A DNA stretch of 64,000 bases from Vulcanisaeta thermophila. GTDB lineage: Archaea > Thermoproteota > Thermoprotei > Thermoproteales > Thermocladiaceae. The DNA lies in the NCBI RefSeq assembly GCF_001748385.1, contig NZ_BCLI01000004.1:496001-560000 (forward strand), written 5' to 3'. The position numbers and the translations under genes were made by a program. This document shows positions 24,060 to 32,218 of the stretch, piece by piece; within the stretch, counting starts at the first letter, position 1; every line of letters begins with the position of its first letter. The notes beneath the pieces are model-generated. The model worked only from the letters and a program-made list of their open reading frames with translations. It was not told where the DNA came from and did no database searches.

Positions 24060-24989
24060 TTATGCTGGGAGGAATGTGGGTCTTTGGTCTGTTGCCGGTA
24101 TTATTGATGGGTCTTCAAGTACCCTCCTGATGTGCTTGGGCAGGGTGAATAATGCCCTGTGTACCTCGCCATCGTAGAACCTAAGCTCGCCCTTAACCCT
24201 ACTGCTAGTCCTGTCATTAACTTCCTCAGGCGTTAGTGAGGCTGGGTCGGGGCCCAGGCTACCGATTACGAAGCCCCAAGTGGAGTCAAAGGAGTGCATG
24301 TAAACCTGGTATGCCCTGGTCACTGGGAATACCGAGGCCACGGTCCTGTATATGGTGGCGAAGGTCCTGGCTGAGTACGTGGTTGATGTTGCCTGGGTAA
24401 CCATTAAGCCCCCCTCGTTTAGCCTCTTCCTTACGATGCTGTAGAACTCCACGGTGTAGAGTAGGTATGAGGGTCCCCCCTCAAGTGGGTCTGTGAGGTC
24501 TAGGATTACCACGTCGAATTTATCATTACTCCTCTCCAGGTATTTACGCCCGTCATCAATGATTAACTTGAGCCTTGGGTCGTCGAAGGAGCCCTGGTGC
24601 ATTTCTGGGAGGTACTCCTTGGCTAGCCTTATTACCTCATCATCTATGTCCACCATCACCACCTCCTCGACACTACGGTACCTAAGGACTTCCCTAGCCG
24701 TGGCCCCCTCACCACCGCCCAATATGAGTACCCTCCTTGGGTTTGGGTGCGTTATCATGGCTGGGTGCACCAGGGATTCGTGGTAGACAAACTCATCATA
24801 GAGTGAGCTTTGGGTCTTCCCGTCAAGGATCAATGCCTTGCCCAGGTCCTCAAACTCAACGATAGCAACCCTCTGGTACTTGGTGACGCCACTGTATAGT
24901 ACCCTCTTTATCCCACGCACGTGGAAGCTGTAGGGTGTGTTGAATTCTATCATCCACGTACCCTCGTGACTCATGTCTGCGAGGCTCAT
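24060..24989 (-). CDS. speE: Polyamine aminopropyltransferase (spermidine synthase)
   Basis: The 309-residue protein has the decarboxylated-SAM-binding ILGGGEGATAREVL, VVMVDIDDEVIRLAKEYLPE, IDDGRKYLE and VVILDLTDPLEGGPSYLLYT motifs of SpeE. It transfers aminopropyl groups to a diamine or triamine to make spermidine or longer polyamines. In relatives from this order some enzymes make thermospermine; this sequence does not settle that. A TATA-like AATAAAAATAAA stretch lies 26 nt before the ATG at 24989. Aminotransferases lie on both sides. Confidence 0.9.
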   Translation of the reverse strand: MSLADMSHEGTWMIEFNTPYSFHVRGIKRVLYSGVTKYQRVAIVEFEDLGKALILDGKTQSSLYDEFVYHESLVHPAMITHPNPRRVLILGGGEGATAREVLRYRSVEEVVMVDIDDEVIRLAKEYLPEMHQGSFDDPRLKLIIDDGRKYLERSNDKFDVVILDLTDPLEGGPSYLLYTVEFYSIVRKRLNEGGLMVTQATSTTYSARTFATIYRTVASVFPVTRAYQVYMHSFDSTWGFVIGSLGPDPASLTPEEVNDRTSSRVKGELRFYDGEVHRALFTLPKHIRRVLEDPSIIPATDQRPTFLPA

Positions 24990-25213
24990 TATGTAGATGG
25001 AGGGGTTGTGGGTTTATTTTTATTTTTGTCCACCACGTGTGATGATTTACCGCCCACACCGCGAAGGCGAATCAGCATTTTTGGGTTAGTGATGCTTACC
25101 AGTTTGATTGAAAGGGGCCTATGTGTCATAAATATGAAATCACATTCAAAATCAGTTCCTGATTCATGAATAACTAAGTAAGTAATTTAAGCAGAATCTC
25201 CACATTGAGGGTC

Positions 25214-25618
25214 ATGACCACGGAGGGGGACAGGGATGATGAGTTGAGTAAAATCCTTGAGAGAAAGGCCAGGGAGCTGGCCAAGGTAACCAGTGGGGGT
25301 GGTCTTGTTGAGTTGAATGATGAGGTTTTTGATGAGTTCGTGAAGAGTCATGAGGTGGCTGTTGTGGACTTCTGGGCGCCCTGGTGCGCACCATGCTTCC
25401 TACTGGAGCCCATTATGAAGTCGCTGGCCGCTGCCATGCCCAACGTGGCCTTTGGTAGGCTTAATACTCAGGAGTTCCCCGATGTGGCCGCTAGGTTTGG
25501 TGTTATGAGCCTGCCCACGGTGATTATATTCAAGGGTGGGGAGCCTGTGGACTTCGTAGTGGGTGCGGTGCCCAGGAAGGTACTTGAAAATAAGATTAGG
25601 AGGGTTTTAGGGGAGTGA
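25214..25618 (+). CDS. Thioredoxin with N-terminal helical extension
   Basis: The 134-residue protein has a canonical thioredoxin domain with WCAPC at residues 57-61 and the cis-proline segment SLPTVIIF. About 30 charged residues precede the domain and probably form a helix. It acts as a dithiol reductant in the cytosol. A TTG at 25205 would extend it by three codons, but the ATG at 25214 lies 26 nt after TAATTTAAG. It sits alone between two minus-strand operons. Confidence 0.9.
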   Translation: MTTEGDRDDELSKILERKARELAKVTSGGGLVELNDEVFDEFVKSHEVAVVDFWAPWCAPCFLLEPIMKSLAAAMPNVAFGRLNTQEFPDVAARFGVMSLPTVIIFKGGEPVDFVVGAVPRKVLENKIRRVLGE

Positions 25619-25627
25619 TTTACTTCC

Positions 25628-26947
25628 TCACTTAATGTTCTCCTCCCTCTCAATCTCCCCCAGTGACTTATCAAGTGCGTCTATGGCTTTATCAATGTGT
25701 TCCTGCTTAACGGTTAATGGGGGTGCGAACCTAATTACGTTCCCATTCCAACCACTGGTTACGAGTAATACGCCCCTCTTTAGGGCCCTGTTTAGGCATA
25801 TGTCGCTGGTCTCCTTTGTGGCTGGCTCCTTGGTTCTCCTATTCTTAACGAGCTCAATCCCAATCATGAGCCCCATACCCCTCACATCACCAATTAGTGG
25901 GTGCTTGTCGTAAAGCTCCATGAGCCTCTTCATTGCGTACTCACCCATTCTCCTGGCATTACTCAGTAACTCCTCCTTGTGCATATTGTAATAGTCAATG
26001 GTGGCCTTTACAGCCGCCATTATCAGGGCGCTGGCGCCGAAGGTGCTGTGCTCATCATTTAACTGCATGGCTGAGGCTATCTCCTTCCTGGTGACCACGG
26101 CTGATGCTGGCAGTCCGCCAGTCATCCCCTTGGCGGCCACTACGATGTCTGGTTTGACGTTGAACTGCTCAAAGGCCCATGTGGTTCCCGTCCTGCCCAT
26201 GCCCGTTTGAACCTCATCAAATATGAGTAGTATGCCGTATTTATCCAGGACCTTCTTTAGATTCTCGAAGAAGTCCCTAGGCGGCACGACTATACCACCC
26301 ACTCCCTGTATAGGTTCTGTAATTAGGCAGCACACGTCCTTCGTGGCTACGTAGTTTATGTAGTACTCGATAGTTTCCACGGCAACCTTACCGCATTCCT
26401 CCGGTTTCATTTCGCCGAAGGGGCACCTGTATGGGTATGGGAAGGGTGCGATTACGGTTCCGGGTGGTAGTGGTCCGTACTCCTTCCTCCTCATGCCGTG
26501 GTACGTCCCAGTTAGGTACGTCCTACCGTGATAACCACCCATTAGGTACATCACATAGGTATTCTTAGTATACCTCCTCGCAATCTTAATCGCCAATTCA
26601 TTACCCTCCGAACCCGATAGTTTGAAGTGGACCTTATTGTACATGTTCCTGTCGGGGAATAGTGAGAGCACGGCCTTTGCCGCGTTTAACAACTCCTCTG
26701 TGTACCAGTTATAGCCATTGCCTGCCACGAGCCTTTTTGCAGTCTCTGTTATTGCCTCCACTAGGCCCGGTGGGTTGTGGCCCAGTAGTGCGGTGGTTAC
26801 CACGGTCATGAAGTCCAGGTAAGCATTACCGTCAACATCATAGACATATACATCCCTGGCCTCCCTAACCACAATCCTATGGGTTGGGTATAGGTTCGTC
26901 ATTAAGTACTCATCTAACTCCCTGAGTAGTTCCTCGGTCTTGCCCAT
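25628..26947 (-). CDS. Class III aminotransferase, GabT-like
   Basis: The 439-residue PLP enzyme shows KLSGSEGNELAIKIARR, GGYHGRTYLTGTY, ITEPIQGVGGIVVPP, FDEVQTGMGRTG and the lysine motif AAKGMTGGLPASA, closest in pattern to 4-aminobutyrate aminotransferases. It is a paralogue of the enzyme at 22680 but clearly distinct. The ATG at 26947 is 26 nt from CTTAAAAA. It is convergent with the thioredoxin gene. The substrate (4-aminobutyrate, putrescine-derived amine or another omega-amine) is undetermined. Confidence 0.85.
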   Translation of the reverse strand: MGKTEELLRELDEYLMTNLYPTHRIVVREARDVYVYDVDGNAYLDFMTVVTTALLGHNPPGLVEAITETAKRLVAGNGYNWYTEELLNAAKAVLSLFPDRNMYNKVHFKLSGSEGNELAIKIARRYTKNTYVMYLMGGYHGRTYLTGTYHGMRRKEYGPLPPGTVIAPFPYPYRCPFGEMKPEECGKVAVETIEYYINYVATKDVCCLITEPIQGVGGIVVPPRDFFENLKKVLDKYGILLIFDEVQTGMGRTGTTWAFEQFNVKPDIVVAAKGMTGGLPASAVVTRKEIASAMQLNDEHSTFGASALIMAAVKATIDYYNMHKEELLSNARRMGEYAMKRLMELYDKHPLIGDVRGMGLMIGIELVKNRRTKEPATKETSDICLNRALKRGVLLVTSGWNGNVIRFAPPLTVKQEHIDKAIDALDKSLGEIEREENIK

Positions 26948-27060
26948 TATACTGTCATCTTTACTAACGTTTTTAAGGTTTATCCCATGAATTATGAAGA
27001 ATATTCAAATTATTATGTGAATTAGTGACTAGTAATAAAGCATTACCCAAGGGCTTTCAA

Positions 27061-27077
27061 TGAATACTCGATATTCA
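27061..27077. promoter_or_regulatory. TGAATA-N5-TATTCA inverted repeat
   Basis: A 6-bp perfect inverted repeat about 55 nt upstream of the acyl-CoA synthetase TATA (27124-27136). Its half-sites match the core of the longer repeat at 14007-14034. Confidence 0.3.
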
Positions 27078-27157
27078 TTAATAACCTATTTATTAATACA
27101 TAGTGACATAGAGATTATGGAAAAGGTTTTTAAAAGGGATGTGGTTGGGTAGCGTTG

Positions 27158-28597
27158 ATGAGCATGGCGCAGGAGAGTGATGAGGCAAAGGCCACCGTTA
27201 CCTCCTCCGTGGACTTACTCTTTAACCCAGGAAGTGTCGCGATAATTGGTGCCACGCCCCGTGAGAATAGCGTGGGTGGTGTTATTACGAAGCTCCTTCT
27301 TAGTAAGTTTAAGGGTAAGGTCTTCCTCGTTAATCCCAAGTATGATGAAATAAATGGCGTTAAGTGCTACAAGAGTATCCTTGATATTCAGGAGAGTGTG
27401 GACACGGTGGTTGTCGTGGTCCCTGCACCCGCCGTGCCCAGGGTCATCGACGAGAGTATTAAGAAGGGTGTTAAGGCTGCGATCATAATAAGCGGCGGAT
27501 TCAGCGAGGTTGGTGAGGAGGGCGCGAAGCTTGAGGAGGAGTTGAGGAGGATTGCCCAGGGTAGGATTAGGGTATTGGGCCCAAACTGCATAGGGGTTTA
27601 CAACGCATACAACGGCTTCGACACCTTCTTTCTACCCGAGGAGAGGATGGGCCGCCCCCAGCCAGGGCCCATCGCGTTGATTAGCAATTCAGGGGCCGTG
27701 GCCGGTGCAATCCTTGATTGGGCTGCTAGGCGTAATATTGGTGTGGGTTTGGCTGTGAATTATGGGAATAAGCTTGATGTTAATGAGGCGGAGTTGCTTG
27801 AGTACTTTGCCAGGGATTCTAGGGTTAGGGTCATTGTCATGTACATGGAGGGTCTGAAGTACCCAGGAGAGGGTAAGAGGTTGCTTGAGGTTATGAGGGA
27901 GGTGGCCACGGTAAAGCCCATCGTGGTTTATAAGGCGGGTAGGAGCAGGGCCGCCGCAGGCGCCGTTAAGTCCCACACGGCAGCCCTGGCTGGTAGTTAC
28001 GAGATGTACAGGGCCATGTTCAGACAGGTAGGCGTGATAGAGGCTAATAATTTAACTGATACCTTTGACATGGCGAAGGCGTTGGCAACACAACCATTAC
28101 CAAGGGGTAACAGGGTGTTGGTGATAACGGATAGTGGTGGTATGGGTATTCAATCCATAGACGCCCTAGACTCCTACGGGCTTATGGTTCCTGAGTTGTC
28201 GGAGAGTATTCAGGATATACTACGTAAGCGATTACCACCACTCGCCGTTACCAGGAACCCCATTGACTTAACGGGGAGTGCCACCGACGCCATGTACAAG
28301 TACGTCCTCGACACAATACTACCCACCACGTACGTGGACATGGCATTGATAATAGCGTTAATGCAAATCCCAGGTCTGACTATAAACCTGGGTAACTACA
28401 TAGTTGAGGCTAAGAGGTTTAATAAGCCCATTGTTGTGGTTAGCTTTGGTGGTAATGAGTATGTGGTTAAGTTCGAGAGAATACTCGAGGATAATGGCAT
28501 ACCGGTTTACCACGCACCACACAGGGCTGCGAGGGCCCTGGGCGCACTTTATGAGTACGCAAGGTTCAGGGGCTTCGTGAGGGGGGTGATGGCATGA
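27158..28597 (+). CDS. acdA: ADP-forming acyl-CoA synthetase, alpha subunit
   Basis: This 479-residue subunit has the CoA-binding Rossmann domain (VAIIGATPRENSVGGVI), two ligase-type flavodoxin folds, and the catalytic-His segment KSHTAALAGSYEMY near residue 275. The alpha-beta split with a 232-residue beta mirrors the Pyrococcus acetyl-CoA synthetase. It converts acyl-CoA plus ADP and phosphate to acid and ATP, or the reverse. ATG 27158 is chosen over TTG 27155 because of the TTTTTAAAA element at 27126-27134. It overlaps acdB by 4 nt. The preferred acyl group is unknown. Confidence 0.9.
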   Translation: MSMAQESDEAKATVTSSVDLLFNPGSVAIIGATPRENSVGGVITKLLLSKFKGKVFLVNPKYDEINGVKCYKSILDIQESVDTVVVVVPAPAVPRVIDESIKKGVKAAIIISGGFSEVGEEGAKLEEELRRIAQGRIRVLGPNCIGVYNAYNGFDTFFLPEERMGRPQPGPIALISNSGAVAGAILDWAARRNIGVGLAVNYGNKLDVNEAELLEYFARDSRVRVIVMYMEGLKYPGEGKRLLEVMREVATVKPIVVYKAGRSRAAAGAVKSHTAALAGSYEMYRAMFRQVGVIEANNLTDTFDMAKALATQPLPRGNRVLVITDSGGMGIQSIDALDSYGLMVPELSESIQDILRKRLPPLAVTRNPIDLTGSATDAMYKYVLDTILPTTYVDMALIIALMQIPGLTINLGNYIVEAKRFNKPIVVVSFGGNEYVVKFERILEDNGIPVYHAPHRAARALGALYEYARFRGFVRGVMA

Positions 28598-29292
28598 ACC
28601 CAATAATCGCCAAGGCCCTAGAGGAGGGTAGGTATAAGCTCCTCGAGCATGAGTCTTTTGAGCTACTTAGGCAGTATAACATACCCACGCCCGAGTTCGC
28701 CCTGGTCCAGGATGTTAATGAGGCCCTCAAGGTCGTTAAGGACATTGGTTACCCAGTGGCTCTTAAGGTTGTTAGTCCAGACATTATTCATAAGTCCGAT
28801 GTGGGCGGTGTGATACTGAATATTAACAGTGATGATGAGTTGAGGGCGGCCTGTGAGAGGATTAGGAGGAATATTAGTGAGAAGGCACCATACGCCAGGG
28901 TAGTGGGTTTCCTGCTTCAGAAGATGGTTCCTGAGGGGCTTGAGACGATAATCGGTGCCACTAGGGATGCCATATTTGGTCATGTGTTGATGTTTGGGCT
29001 TGGTGGTGTCCTTGTGGAGGTTCTCCAGGACGTCTCCTTTAGGATTGTGCCCATAACGGAGGATGATGCCAGGTCCATGATTAGGGAGATTAAGGGTTAC
29101 AGGTTGTTTAATGGCTATAGGAATATGCCCGCTAGGGATGAGGAGGCGGTGGTGTACATACTAACTAGGTTCTCAGAATTACTCAGCGAGAACCCGAACA
29201 TTGTGGAGGCTGATCTAAACCCTGTAATTGTCCTTGAGAGAGGTAAGGGGGCCTACGCGGCTGATGCAAGGTTCATAATAGGCTTATCATGA
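28594..29292 (+). CDS. acdB: ADP-forming acyl-CoA synthetase, beta subunit
   Basis: The 232-residue ATP-grasp subunit contains YNIPTPEFALV, YPVALKVVSPDIIHKSDVGGV, MVPEGLETIIGATRD and a Mg-binding EADLNPVIV near the end. It binds nucleotide and passes phosphate to the alpha-subunit histidine. The ATG overlaps the acdA stop (ATGA), so translation is coupled. The length matches archaeal beta subunits. Confidence 0.92.
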   Translation: MNPIIAKALEEGRYKLLEHESFELLRQYNIPTPEFALVQDVNEALKVVKDIGYPVALKVVSPDIIHKSDVGGVILNINSDDELRAACERIRRNISEKAPYARVVGFLLQKMVPEGLETIIGATRDAIFGHVLMFGLGGVLVEVLQDVSFRIVPITEDDARSMIREIKGYRLFNGYRNMPARDEEAVVYILTRFSELLSENPNIVEADLNPVIVLERGKGAYAADARFIIGLS

Positions 29293-29339
29293 ATTACGTG
29301 AGTTAGGTTTAAATTGACATACCTATTCCCCATAACCGT

Positions 29340-30302
29340 ATGAACACGTCATTGATCACGTTTAAGTTGAAGATGGCATTGGCCATGATAGGGGTACTAC
29401 TACTGGGTGGTGCGTTGACTTACGGGGTTATGTGGGCCCTAACTGGCGGCTCCGTAAGCGGTTTAATGCTGGTCACCGGGCTTGTGGTGATGGCGTTCAT
29501 ACTAACACTATTCCAGTGGCTGCTGGGGCCCTACTTCATAAACGCGATGTACAGGGCTGTGGAGGTTAAGCCTGACGACCCAACCTACGGCTGGGTTTAT
29601 GACCTAGTGAGTGATGTGGCTAGGAGTAATGGCTTCAAGGAGACGCCCAGGGTCTACATAGCCGACGTCCCATTCCCCAACGCCTTTGCCTATGGCAGCC
29701 CAATAGCGGGTAGGCGCGTGGCTATTACGCTACCGCTACTCAGGATCCTGAATAAGAACGAGCTTAAGGCGGTCCTCGGCCACGAACTGGGGCACCTGAG
29801 GCATAGGGATGTGGAGGTACTCATGGCCATTGGTTTAATACCCACGGTCATCTACTGGCTTGGCTGGAGCCTCTGGTGGGGTGGTTGGTGGGGCGGTTGG
29901 AATGAGAGGAATAATAGTGGCTTATTGGCATTAATAGGCTTGGCACTACTTGCCGTTAGCTTCCTATTCCAATTGTTTGTGCTGTACATTAATAGGTTGA
30001 GGGAGGCCTACGCGGATATTAATGGTGCATTGACCGTGGAGGATGGCGCACATAACCTACAGAGGGCCCTTGCCAAGATCGAGCTTTCAATAAACCCGCG
30101 CTTAATCAATAGGGTTAATGGGACCATGAGGATGCTCTTCTTCGCACCCGGCGTTAGGGAGGAGGATATATCCACCGAGAATGTGGAGAGGCTCATAGAG
30201 TACTGGAGGCGCTATAAACCATCAATCTGGGAGGAATTATTCATGACACACCCACATCCAGCCAGGCGTATTCAATTACTTGATAGGTTCATGTACAGGT
30301 AA
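29340..30302 (+). CDS. htpX: HtpX-like M48 membrane metalloprotease
   Basis: The 320-residue protein has two N-terminal membrane segments, PNAFAYGSPIAGRRVAITLPLL, the zinc motif GHELGHLRHRD near residue 145, two further membrane segments flanking a Trp/Gly-rich loop, then YADINGAL with the third zinc ligand region. HtpX degrades misfolded membrane proteins. ATG 29340 is 29 nt from GGTTTAAATT. It follows the acd operon by only 48 nt but has its own promoter. Confidence 0.88.
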   Translation: MNTSLITFKLKMALAMIGVLLLGGALTYGVMWALTGGSVSGLMLVTGLVVMAFILTLFQWLLGPYFINAMYRAVEVKPDDPTYGWVYDLVSDVARSNGFKETPRVYIADVPFPNAFAYGSPIAGRRVAITLPLLRILNKNELKAVLGHELGHLRHRDVEVLMAIGLIPTVIYWLGWSLWWGGWWGGWNERNNSGLLALIGLALLAVSFLFQLFVLYINRLREAYADINGALTVEDGAHNLQRALAKIELSINPRLINRVNGTMRMLFFAPGVREEDISTENVERLIEYWRRYKPSIWEELFMTHPHPARRIQLLDRFMYR

Positions 30303-30365
30303 TCTCATTATTTAAAACCGTGAACTATAAAACTTATATATACTTAATAAATAATCCACCTCTGT

Positions 30366-30878
30366 ATGACTCAGGAGGGCCTCATTGTGGAGGGTCCCGT
30401 TATTAAGGTTGGGGATAAGATAGACACGGACATCATAATACCCGCAAGATACTTAGTCTACACAGACCCTGCAATCCTCGCTCAACACGTAATGGAGCCC
30501 CTCGACCCTGAGTTTCACAAGAAGGCGAGCAGGGGCGTGGTTCTAGTGGCTGGGCGCGCTTTTGGGATGGGCTCAAGCAGGGAGCAGGCGGCCATAGCCC
30601 TGAAGGCGGCTGGCGTGAGGGCTGTACTTGCGGAGTCCTTTGCCAGGATCTTCTACAGGAATGCAATAAACAATGGGTTACCTGTACTCGTGGTCCCCGG
30701 GATCAGTAGGGAGGTTAGTGATGGGGATTACGTGGTGGTTAATGTGGGGACTGGCGAGGTTATTGTGAATAATGGGGCTAAGGTGCTCAGGGCCAGGCCA
30801 ATAACGGGTATGGCACTTGAGATACTAAGGAGTGGTGGTTTACTCGAGTACCTAAAGAGGCAGGGTTCCCCTCATTAA
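30366..30878 (+). CDS. leuD: 3-isopropylmalate dehydratase small subunit
   Basis: The 170-residue aconitase swivel domain has [35 protein letters not shown] and [18 protein letters not shown]. This is the stand-alone small subunit of archaeal isopropylmalate or homoaconitate-type dehydratases; the large subunit is not in the window. A CTTATATATACTT TATA lies 26-28 nt before the ATG. Leucine synthesis is the most likely role; a homoaconitase-type role cannot be excluded. Confidence 0.87.
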   Translation: MTQEGLIVEGPVIKVGDKIDTDIIIPARYLVYTDPAILAQHVMEPLDPEFHKKASRGVVLVAGRAFGMGSSREQAAIALKAAGVRAVLAESFARIFYRNAINNGLPVLVVPGISREVSDGDYVVVNVGTGEVIVNNGAKVLRARPITGMALEILRSGGLLEYLKRQGSPH

Positions 30879-30934
30879 CTTCTGAGTCTTTGTAAAATAA
30901 TTATCAAGTAATCGTGTTTCATTAATGCTGAGTT

Positions 30935-31090
30935 TTACTTCTTGAATCGTTTTGGCCTTAAATTTTTACTATGGCATCTACGGCACTTCTCCGCACCTGG
31001 TGGGTTCCTGGCCCCGCATTCCCTGCATATCCAGTAGTTGAATCTATGTTCTATGGCGATCCTCAGCTTCTCCTGATCTGTTATGGGCAT
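30935..31090 (-). CDS. rpl40e: 50S ribosomal protein eL40
   Basis: This short 51-residue gene starts [13 protein letters not shown] and carries two CxxC zinc pairs (CRECG and CRRCHSK), ending NLRPKRFKK, the pattern of archaeal L40e. An ATG three codons upstream (31099) exists, but the ATTATTAAAT element at 31111-31120 is centred 26 nt before 31090, which also matches the usual MP(I/L)TD start of the family. It lies between leuD and the AbrB-like gene and is too short to show in most gene scans. Confidence 0.92.
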   Translation of the reverse strand: MPITDQEKLRIAIEHRFNYWICRECGARNPPGAEKCRRCHSKNLRPKRFKK

Positions 31091-31156
31091 CACTGCCATG
31101 GGGTTTTTAGGATTTAATAATTTTACTCTGAAGCCTCATGTATGGTTCGTGCCCGT

Positions 31157-31471
31157 TTAATCGCTGGGTTTTATGTCCTTTATTTTAACCATGTCCAGGG
31201 GCTTTATGCCGTACTTCTCCCTCACATCCTTGGGTATGGTGAACTGCCTACTGGCTGTATGTTTGGTTCGTAAAAGCTTTACATGCTTAAGTACTATTTC
31301 AATCCCGTTGTATTCCAGCACTATGTTTGCATAATTTATGTGTTCAATCCCCAACGCCTTAATCAAGCTCGCGGGTATCAAGACCTGGTTATTAATATAT
31401 ACTTTAGCAATATACGGCAATTGGGTGATTTCCCTCCTGGTCCTTCTAATTATCCTCCTTAACTCATTCAT
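31157..31471 (-). CDS. AbrB/SpoVT-like DNA-binding protein with two half-repeats
   Basis: The 104-residue basic protein has two swapped-hairpin-like halves: VLIPASLIKALGIEHINYANIVL and, after a linker, QFTIPKDVREKYGIKPLDMVKI. Each has the I-P-x6-G-I-x3-D/N pattern of the AbrB/MazE fold. It is probably a transcriptional regulator. A TTTAATAA element lies about 26-29 nt before the ATG at 31471. No toxin partner is adjacent, which argues against an antitoxin role. Confidence 0.7.
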   Translation of the reverse strand: MNELRRIIRRTRREITQLPYIAKVYINNQVLIPASLIKALGIEHINYANIVLEYNGIEIVLKHVKLLRTKHTASRQFTIPKDVREKYGIKPLDMVKIKDIKPSD

Positions 31472-31550
31472 ACCTTAACTGGGGTCTCCTATTTCCCTTA
31501 TTAAAGTTTCTAATAGTAGGGTTTATAATGGAATTCCTTAGATCCACGTG

Positions 31551-32168
31551 ATGGTTCAACTATTCTCACAACCCTTCGACATACTTGTAATGACTGCGCA
31601 GTTAATAGCCATAATAGACCCCGTGGGGGCATTACCAATAATATTCACAATACCCAATATAAGTGAGCCCGGGGTTTATAGGAGGATGGTTCGTGTGATT
31701 GCCATAGCCGTACCCACATTATTGGCGTTCTTTGCATTGGCGGGTCCATACATACTCACTGCGTTTAACATAGACATTGCGGACTTTAGGATTGCGGGTG
31801 GCATTGTACTGCTGATCATAGGTATTGATACGCTCAGGGAGGGTGCGCCCAGCACCATGGGTATCCAGCCTGAGGATTTCATATTCGTACCCATAGTCAC
31901 GCCGATGCTTGTGGGTCCTGGGGCCATAACATCGGTCATGCTCTTCACCACGTATTATGGCCTAGTGGACGTGCTGATTAGTATTGCCATTGCCTCATTA
32001 ATAACGTACCTAGTGATAAGGAATAGCCTGGTAATAACCCGCGTGGTGGGTACTAACATGCTTAGGTTCATTGGTAGGTTCATGAGCCTCATAATCATGG
32101 CCTGGGCAGTGTCATTAATAATTCAGGGCATTAAGGAGGCATTCCCCACGTTGATGATAATGCCGTAA
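31551..32168 (+). CDS. MarC family integral membrane protein
   Basis: The 205-residue protein with six hydrophobic segments shows IIDPVGALPIIF near the start, GGIVLLIIGIDTL, and VPIVTPMLVGPGAITSVM, the repeated P-x-x-x-P/GPG signature of the MarC family. The transported substrate is not established for this family. ATG 31551 lies 26 nt after GTTTATAA; a GTG one codon upstream is possible. Confidence 0.88.
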   Translation: MVQLFSQPFDILVMTAQLIAIIDPVGALPIIFTIPNISEPGVYRRMVRVIAIAVPTLLAFFALAGPYILTAFNIDIADFRIAGGIVLLIIGIDTLREGAPSTMGIQPEDFIFVPIVTPMLVGPGAITSVMLFTTYYGLVDVLISIAIASLITYLVIRNSLVITRVVGTNMLRFIGRFMSLIIMAWAVSLIIQGIKEAFPTLMIMP

Positions 32169-32218
32169 TAAGAAAAGGATTGATTTTAATTTTGAATCTA
32201 ACCTAAATAATATGGTTA

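Noticed and set aside
24990-25213. Small gene in the speE to thioredoxin spacer
   Set aside because: Only short frames without coding character; TATA elements for both flanking genes explain the A/T-rich parts.
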